Below are positions 16,134 through 20,408 of a DNA stretch of 20,408 bases, in pieces. The position numbers and the translations under genes are program-made. The notes below the pieces were generated by a model, which was given only the letters and a program-made list of their open reading frames with translations, did not search any database and was not told the DNA's origin. Position 1 is the first letter of the stretch, and each line of letters begins with the position of its first letter. The stretch comes from Euplotes cf. woodruffi 2 WChen-2021 (lineage: Eukaryota; Ciliophora; Spirotrichea; Euplotida; Euplotidae), in assembly GCA_021441665.1 (NCBI GenBank), contig JAGYYN010006763.1:1-20408 (forward strand), in the 5' to 3' direction.

Positions 16134-16302
16134 TGAAAAATTGCAAAATTACAAAGATCATATTATAGCTAAATGAACTTAATTAGTGCCTTATTGCTTC
16201 AAAATAATGAATATTACTGAATATATTTACTATTGTGTTTTAATATTCATGATTGAACCGCATAGATTGAATTAATGATAATTAACGTAGCTTTGGTCTT
16301 TA
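16134..16302. other. Convergent 3' spacer, 24-exon and TTLL genes
   Basis: These 169 AT-rich bases lie between two convergent stop codons. Two ATTGAA words occur at 16252-16257 and 16266-16271. No coding sequence is seen. Confidence 0.55.
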
Positions 16303-17753
16303 CTAATCCGAGTTATAATTAGAGTCTTCGGATAGAGTTCAGTCATCAGAATCAGATTCGTTGATGTCTTCTTCTCCAAACAGCCTATCTATTTTTTCAT
16401 CGAAAACCAGCTCAAATTTCGACAAAGGTCCGTATAATTCAAAATCTATTTTATTACAGACGAACTCTTACTTTGCTGAGTATTCGGATTTGGAAACAAA
16501 ACATCAAGTGTGATTTTGAATGTGTGATCCAGCACAGAAGAAATAATACTAGACAGTAGAGAAGAAGGAGTCTCTAATCACGGATTGGTATTGACTTCGA
16601 TTAAGTATACATTAAAATCTTCATCAAGCATGATATCGAAGCCGTATAGCTCAAAACCGTTAATTCTCCTTTCTGGATCGATTTTATCATAAGATCACAT
16701 GAACGTGTCTCTGACTAATTTATTTTATTTTCGGATAAACATGCTTATAAAATTGTTTCGGAGAATTAGTTCAGTCGAGGTATTTTTCAAAGTCATTGAG
16801 TGACAACTTATTTCAGCTTTCATGCTTACCGTAATCAGACGATTTATGCTGAATCGCGTCATTAGTTAAGTGAATGTAGTTGTTATCGACATCCTTAAGA
16901 TTAAATTCCTTTCAGCTGGTCCTTAAGTACCCGCCCTGATAGAAAAAGCCCTTATTTGATTCCGTTAATAGAAGTAAACAGTCCATATCATCTGATATCG
17001 AACTTCCTTCCTTCGACGAGTAAAGGGTTGGCGATGTACTTTTGGATGATGTAGGACTTCCGGTGGTGCTTGTTCATGTAGTCCTTCAGCTGGTTGATAG
17101 TCTCGCATACTTTGATTCCTAATAAAATCAACCAGCTGTAAATACCTGTTCCCCGGTTGGTATTCTCTCCTGGTTTGATGATCCAGTACTGCTTCAGTTC
17201 GTTAAAAATATTTATCCTGCTTTCATCTGAAGAAACCGTCTGGCCGGATGCTATGCAGGTAAGCTAAATTAAACAGGCGGATCTTACTGCTGTTACTGAT
17301 CGACTCAAGAAATGTAGCGAATGTTGGGTCTTTCACTCCATTTTCGATGAGAAAGGTCAGTGGGATGTGGTCATTTGGGTCTTGACCTGTTTCTTCGTAA
17401 TACCGCATGAGGTTCAAAAACAGATCCTTTTTATTGGTAATACTTTTATTTCCCTCAAGCCTGTTGTAAATGCACACATCTGGATAGTCCACTTGGTTCT
17501 GCTTGAATTCATTATAGCTTGGCAGTGAGTTTGAAATTTTAGATCTGAGCCATTGAGTCCAGATGAAATTACACTCTTTTACTGAAAATTTTTTGCCTAT
17601 CCTCCACCACGTCCTTGTTTTGAATATTCATTTTACGATCTCGTGGTTGTTGCCGAGGCCAATGTGAGCTTTTAGCTGCTTTTGAGTTGTATTTACTTTG
17701 TACATCTTTCGTAAGAACTCAATAAAATTTTCGTATGCTAATATTTTGACCAG
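16303..17753 (-). CDS. Tubulin tyrosine ligase-like (TTLL) enzyme, 5' end unresolved
   Basis: Exons on the minus strand: from 17753 (or upstream) to 17288, 17250-16472 and 16445-16303, joined over introns of 37 and 26 nt. The visible part encodes about 461 residues. TTLL enzymes are ATP-grasp ligases that add Tyr, Glu or Gly to tubulin or other proteins. Visible motifs in order: HIGLGNNHEIVK and TRTWW in the N-terminal TTLL region; WIIKPGENTNRGTGI (nucleotide-binding Lys and Gly-rich loop); YIIQKYIANPLL with EGRKFDIR; YIHLTNDAIQ; and YLIEVNTNPCLE with the metal-binding Glu and Asn. All core ATP-grasp residues appear present. The substrate type (glutamate, glycine or tyrosine) cannot be read from the sequence. 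Two AAA TAA shifts (16952 and 16720) are needed within the catalytic domain. The tail is acidic (FGEEDINESDSDD), stop GAT TAG. Upstream of 17753 the frame meets ATC TAG, which looks like a 3' splice site; a first exon was not found. Confidence 0.9.
16446..16471 (-). other. 26-nt intron of the TTLL gene
   Basis: It begins GTAAGAG and ends AAAATAG on the minus strand. Removing it joins PNPNTQQ to NFELYGPLSKFEL in phase. It happens to end in AAATAG, so read without splicing it would mimic a frameshift site, but a +1 shift there leads to a poor frame. Confidence 0.85.
16720..16725 (-). other. +1 frameshift site AAA TAA, TTLL gene site 2
   Basis: On the minus strand, after FYKHVYPKIK the frame meets TAA. 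A +1 shift continues as KLVRDTFMCSYDKIDPERR into the conserved block holding ELYGFDIMLDEDFNVYLIE, so catalytic residues on both sides require the shift. Confidence 0.94.
16952..16957 (-). other. +1 frameshift site AAA TAA, TTLL gene site 1
   Basis: On the minus strand, after RKFDIRCYGLFTSINGIK the frame meets TAA. The +1 frame reads KGFFYQGGYLRTSCKEF and then the conserved HLTND motif, as the family requires. Confidence 0.94.
17251..17287 (-). other. 37-nt intron of the TTLL gene
   Basis: It starts GTAAGATCC and ends TGCATAG on the minus strand. Splicing joins FLESISNS to TSGQTVSSDESRINIF in phase (split codon A|CA) and leads straight into the WIIKPG motif. Reading through it instead reaches a TAA before the ATP-grasp core. 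Confidence 0.85.
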
Positions 17754-18206
17754 CTAGATATGATTAGGTAAATACTGGTTGTAGTATGGATTAAGAAATT
17801 ATATTCATAGAGTAACTATGCTTGAGGTTAAAGCTTAAGCAGGATATTCATTTTTGTTGATGATATTTTAAAGTGAAGCTGAATTTAATTTTTTAAATAT
17901 ATAAATTCTGCAACATCAAAATATTTGTCTTATCTAACTTTATCTTATTAAAGTCCTTAAAATTCTTATTTTATCTGCAAATAGTTTGTAAAAAAAGCGC
18001 AAGAAATTATTATCTCTAAATTAAAATATATTTTAATTATTCTGTATTTAAATTTACAATACACAAAGCAAAATTTTGAATTTAGCAACTGTATATAATT
18101 TCATATCGCTTGTTATTATTTCTCATATTTTTACCTCGCAAGTAACAAAATAAACCGAGTAGTTTTAAACCCCTGATTGCCTTATATATTTAAAAACAAC
18201 ACCGAA
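17754..18206. other. AT-rich region between TTLL and the 15-exon gene
   Basis: This stretch of about 450 bp is very AT-rich, especially 17870-18200. It lies downstream of the 15-exon gene and upstream of the TTLL coding region. Short ATG-starting frames near 17850 and 17807 (minus strand) stop after a few codons and could not be joined cleanly to the TTLL exon at 17753, although a missing TTLL first exon or leader should be here. No RNA gene or repeat was recognised. Confidence 0.5.
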
Positions 18207-20286
18207 TTAAATGTTGCACATATCCACTAATTTATCATATCTGCCGACCATCAAAATAGCGCAACCAAATGAATCCTAGTCTCCAAATCCAAATAAGGAA
18301 TATGTTACGTAATAAGTACCTTAAACACGCTTGGTCCGTCTGTCTTGGCGACACTGCTGGAGGAAGTAAACATATTGCTTTTGCTAATCCTTTGCTTGCT
18401 GCATATAACCCCAATTTTACTTGCAAAGAAATATGAAGTACGGGTTCTCAACTGCCTTCTCGCCGTATTGGTTCGCGACAATCATCATTTTGTTGTAGTT
18501 TCCAACAAACTTGTTGTACTTGCACTTTGAGTAGTTCAAGGCTACAACACATTCGGTTAGATATGCTGGATCGTAATGTAAACATACAAGCTTTTATTTC
18601 CTTTTCTTTGTACTTGTTTCCCACTGTCTTTATCGACTTTAGCAGCCATTCTGGGTTCTTCACAGATTTTGACTTTTTATACGTCTTCGATACGAATTTA
18701 ATCGGCCTCGAATGGAATTTTATTGCTGAGGTGTTGTTGTTACTAATAGCATCGCTAAAAATAGGTCATTAGTGGTACCTCAGTAACTGCGCGGATTCTT
18801 TGTATTTAAAACTCGACCGAAACGGAGTGATCAAGTCTCTATTTGGCACAACTGATGTGCTTTGCTTCTCATTCGCATTTGAAGTGATTGATCTTTCATC
18901 GTTTAAAGTATCTTTGAAGGTCACCTTTGGTATTCTTTGATTACGCTTATTTTCTCACATTTGCAGCTTGTCTTCAGACATCGCTTGCGCGAGAGCTTTG
19001 AAGTTGATCTTGTGGTTTTGAATCTCTTTGCTGATGTTGAATGGAGTGTTGTAGAAGCTTCAAAATTTACTTGGCAAGTTTATGCTTGGATATAGACTCG
19101 ACTTTACTTTTCTATCGTATGAACTATGACTTTATTAAAATTGATCTTTGTTGAGTATTTTGAAATTTTTTATTTAAAGTTATAGCATCTGCAGTTTTTA
19201 CCTGCTATTTCTTTCTAACTTTTTCTTGTTTTCTTCTTCAACTAATAAGATTAAAATTGCATTACTTACAAGGAGCAGGAAGGAGAGATGCTTCAAGGTA
19301 ATTACGAAAATCTACATTTTTTAAACTCACTTTCTACCTCGGCTGTTCTTTTCAGTTTTAGGAGGACTTCTTTTATTTTAATTCTTCTGTAATTTCAACT
19401 CTACTAACTTTTGTCAAAATTTTATCTATATAAAGTGACATAAATAAGTTCTAAAATTTTAAAAAATTCTTATTTTTCCAAAAATTTAACGATAAAATCT
19501 AGTTACGATTTTTAATATTCCTAATCGTGGTATTCTTATGTCTTGGAAGACTGATCATCTTCATCTTCTAAACCCGTCTCACGCCATCACTTACATTATT
19601 AGCTTTAATCTGGTCCATCTGCTGGGTGACTTTTCAAAAGTCGATCTTGGACACAAACAAGTCCCTGGAGACCTTCTCCTGTTCTCTAGTCTCGGCGTTG
19701 TCGTTGGATTGTCTAAAGGTCGTCGGTGAGTCTTACCCGTCTTGCGTAAACCGATCTCTGAGTTTGAGTTCTCCATGCCAAATAGTCCTGGCCCGTTCTG
19801 CGCCCTCGTGTCTATAGTCTGATTAGTTCCTGCGCTTACACGGCGTTGTAGATGCAGGACTTCATTTCTTTAGTGGTCACCGACACAATCTTGCTGTTGA
19901 GAATGCTACACGTCAGCTCTCAGCTTACTTCATCTGCTTGAAGGACTTGTCGATAGCGGAACTGCCCTAGATGCGATACGACGGCTTACTGCTTGTATAA
20001 TTTATCGTATTTGCTTCCTCCAGCGGCTTTGCATGGAGTCGATGACAGCGTTTTTAATGGCCGGATTGATGCTGTTTTGGATGGGTGAGAAAGTGAATTT
20101 TAGCTGGATAGAAGGAAATGGGGTTTTGTCACAAAAATACGATTTTGAAATTTAGCAAAGAAGTTGAAGCTGAGGGGGAGAGGTGTTGGAGAGATGCGTA
20201 CAGTAGTAGATGTCTCCTTCTTTGACTTTTGGAAGATTTAGTGATTTGTTTGATGGTATTAGCTTTGGGTTCTCTCGAGTCTCCAT
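18207..20286 (-). CDS. Unrecognised protein, 15 exons, one frameshift
   Basis: Phase-consistent exons on the minus strand: 20286-20202, 20071-19990, 19961-19929, 19905-19840, 19811-19737, 19712-19595, 19567-19507, 19407-19338, 19290-19270, 19241-19202, 19123-18779, 18754-18625, 18590-18421, 18398-18320, 18275-18207. They total 480 residues plus stop with one +1 shift at 19373. The protein starts METRENPKLIPSNKS and ends LVDMCNI. It is basic and hydrophilic, with Lys/Glu-rich helical stretches (ETREQEKVSRDLFVSKIDF, FEEENKKKLERNS) suggesting short coiled coils, and a Tyr/Lys-rich part near the C-terminus (YSKCKYNKFVGNYNKMM). No catalytic motif, signal peptide or membrane segment is seen, and I do not recognise the family. 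Two joints are soft: the intron 20201-20072, where competing open frames exist, and 18624-18591, which uses a weak GTGGGA donor. Most introns are 22-47 nt. Part of exon 19407-19338 recurs inverted at the window's right edge. Confidence 0.72.
19339..19399 (-). repeat. 61-bp inverted repeat, left copy (within an exon)
   Basis: These 61 bases are the exact reverse complement of 20348-20408. The copy lies inside exon 19407-19338 of the 15-exon gene and includes its frameshift site. Beyond 19399 the similarity continues about seven bases with two transitions, then ends. The other end may extend past the window, so the full length is unknown. Confidence 0.97.
19373..19378 (-). other. +1 frameshift site AAA TAA, 15-exon gene
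   Basis: On the minus strand, after RVEITEELK the frame meets TAA; the +1 frame reads KRSPPKTEKNSR and joins the next exon in phase. The same site is preserved in the inverted copy at 20369-20374. Confidence 0.82.
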
Positions 20287-20329
20287 TTATTTTTAAAACT
20301 TATAATTAAATTGTTGATTTTTATTTCAG

Positions 20330-20408
20330 TCTATCGGTTGTAGTGGGGTTGAAATTACAGAAGAATTAAAATAAAAGAAGTCCTCCTAAAACTGAAAAGA
20401 ACAGCCGA
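20330..20408 (+). other. Partial exon copy, homologous to the 15-exon gene
   Basis: A T-rich tract ending TTATTTCAG at 20329 resembles a 3' splice site. It is followed by an open frame reading SIGCSGVEITEELK, then AAA TAA at 20369-20374, and in the +1 frame KRSPPKTEKNSR to the window end. From VEIT onward this equals the peptide of exon 19407-19338 on the other strand. It may be an exon of a divergent paralogue, an isolated duplicated fragment, or an assembly or amplification artefact. No upstream exon was found, because that side is antisense to the first exon of the 15-exon gene. Confidence 0.45.
20348..20408 (+). repeat. 61-bp inverted repeat, right copy (cut by window end)
   Basis: This is the exact reverse complement of 19339-19399, running to the last base of the window. 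It lies about 60 bp upstream of the start codon of the 15-exon gene, so the two copies bracket that gene's first half. Confidence 0.97.

Noticed and set aside
16446-16471. AAA TAG as a thirteenth frameshift site in the TTLL gene
   Set aside because: A +1 shift here gives a poor frame that soon stops. Removing a 26-nt GT..AG intron instead gives an in-phase, acidic TTLL tail.
19339-20408. The 61-bp inverted repeats as terminal repeats of a DNA transposon
   Set aside because: The left copy is coding sequence inside an exon with its frameshift site, no transposase is encoded between the copies, and no target duplication can be seen because the right end is cut.

Overview
Organism. The window reads as nuclear DNA of a ciliate of the genus Euplotes, or a close relative using the same code. 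UGA is read as cysteine: in the large minus-strand gene it supplies zinc ligands of two PHD fingers and the cysteine of a Mi-2 type chromodomain. TAA and TAG are the only terminators. TAA is also bypassed inside genes: twelve sites of the form AAA TAA lie in the middle of otherwise continuous reading frames, and in each case reading resumes one base forward (+1). This is the known Euplotes pattern of obligatory ribosomal frameshifting. Introns are GT..AG, and many are only 22-50 nt long.

Layout. 1-568: AT-rich, no gene. 569-3026 (+): tetratricopeptide-repeat (TPR) protein, three exons, four frameshifts. 3113-8111 (-): CHD3/4 (Mi-2) chromatin remodeller, convergent with the TPR gene, one 28-nt intron, no frameshift. 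8112-8496: divergent spacer that probably holds both promoters. 8497-10102 (+): kelch-repeat protein, no intron, one frameshift. 10348-16133 (+): unrecognised protein of about 1,120 residues in some 24 exons with four frameshifts. 16303-17753 (-): tubulin tyrosine ligase-like (TTLL) enzyme, two frameshifts, 5' end unresolved. 18207-20286 (-): unrecognised protein of about 480 residues in 15 exons, one frameshift. 20330-20408 (+): the start of an inverted second copy of one exon of that last gene, cut by the window edge.

How it fits together. The genes do not form a pathway: chromatin remodelling, tubulin modification and repeat-scaffold proteins sit side by side, as in an ordinary eukaryotic chromosome. 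The arrangement itself is notable, because somatic (macronuclear) Euplotes chromosomes are usually gene-sized and telomere-capped. At least six complete or nearly complete genes in 20 kb, with no C4A4-type telomere repeat, suggests germline (micronuclear) DNA or an unusually long somatic chromosome. No tRNA, rRNA, CRISPR array or recognisable transposase was found. Gene models were built by hand from frame, phase and splice signals; places where more than one reading survives are stated in the entries.
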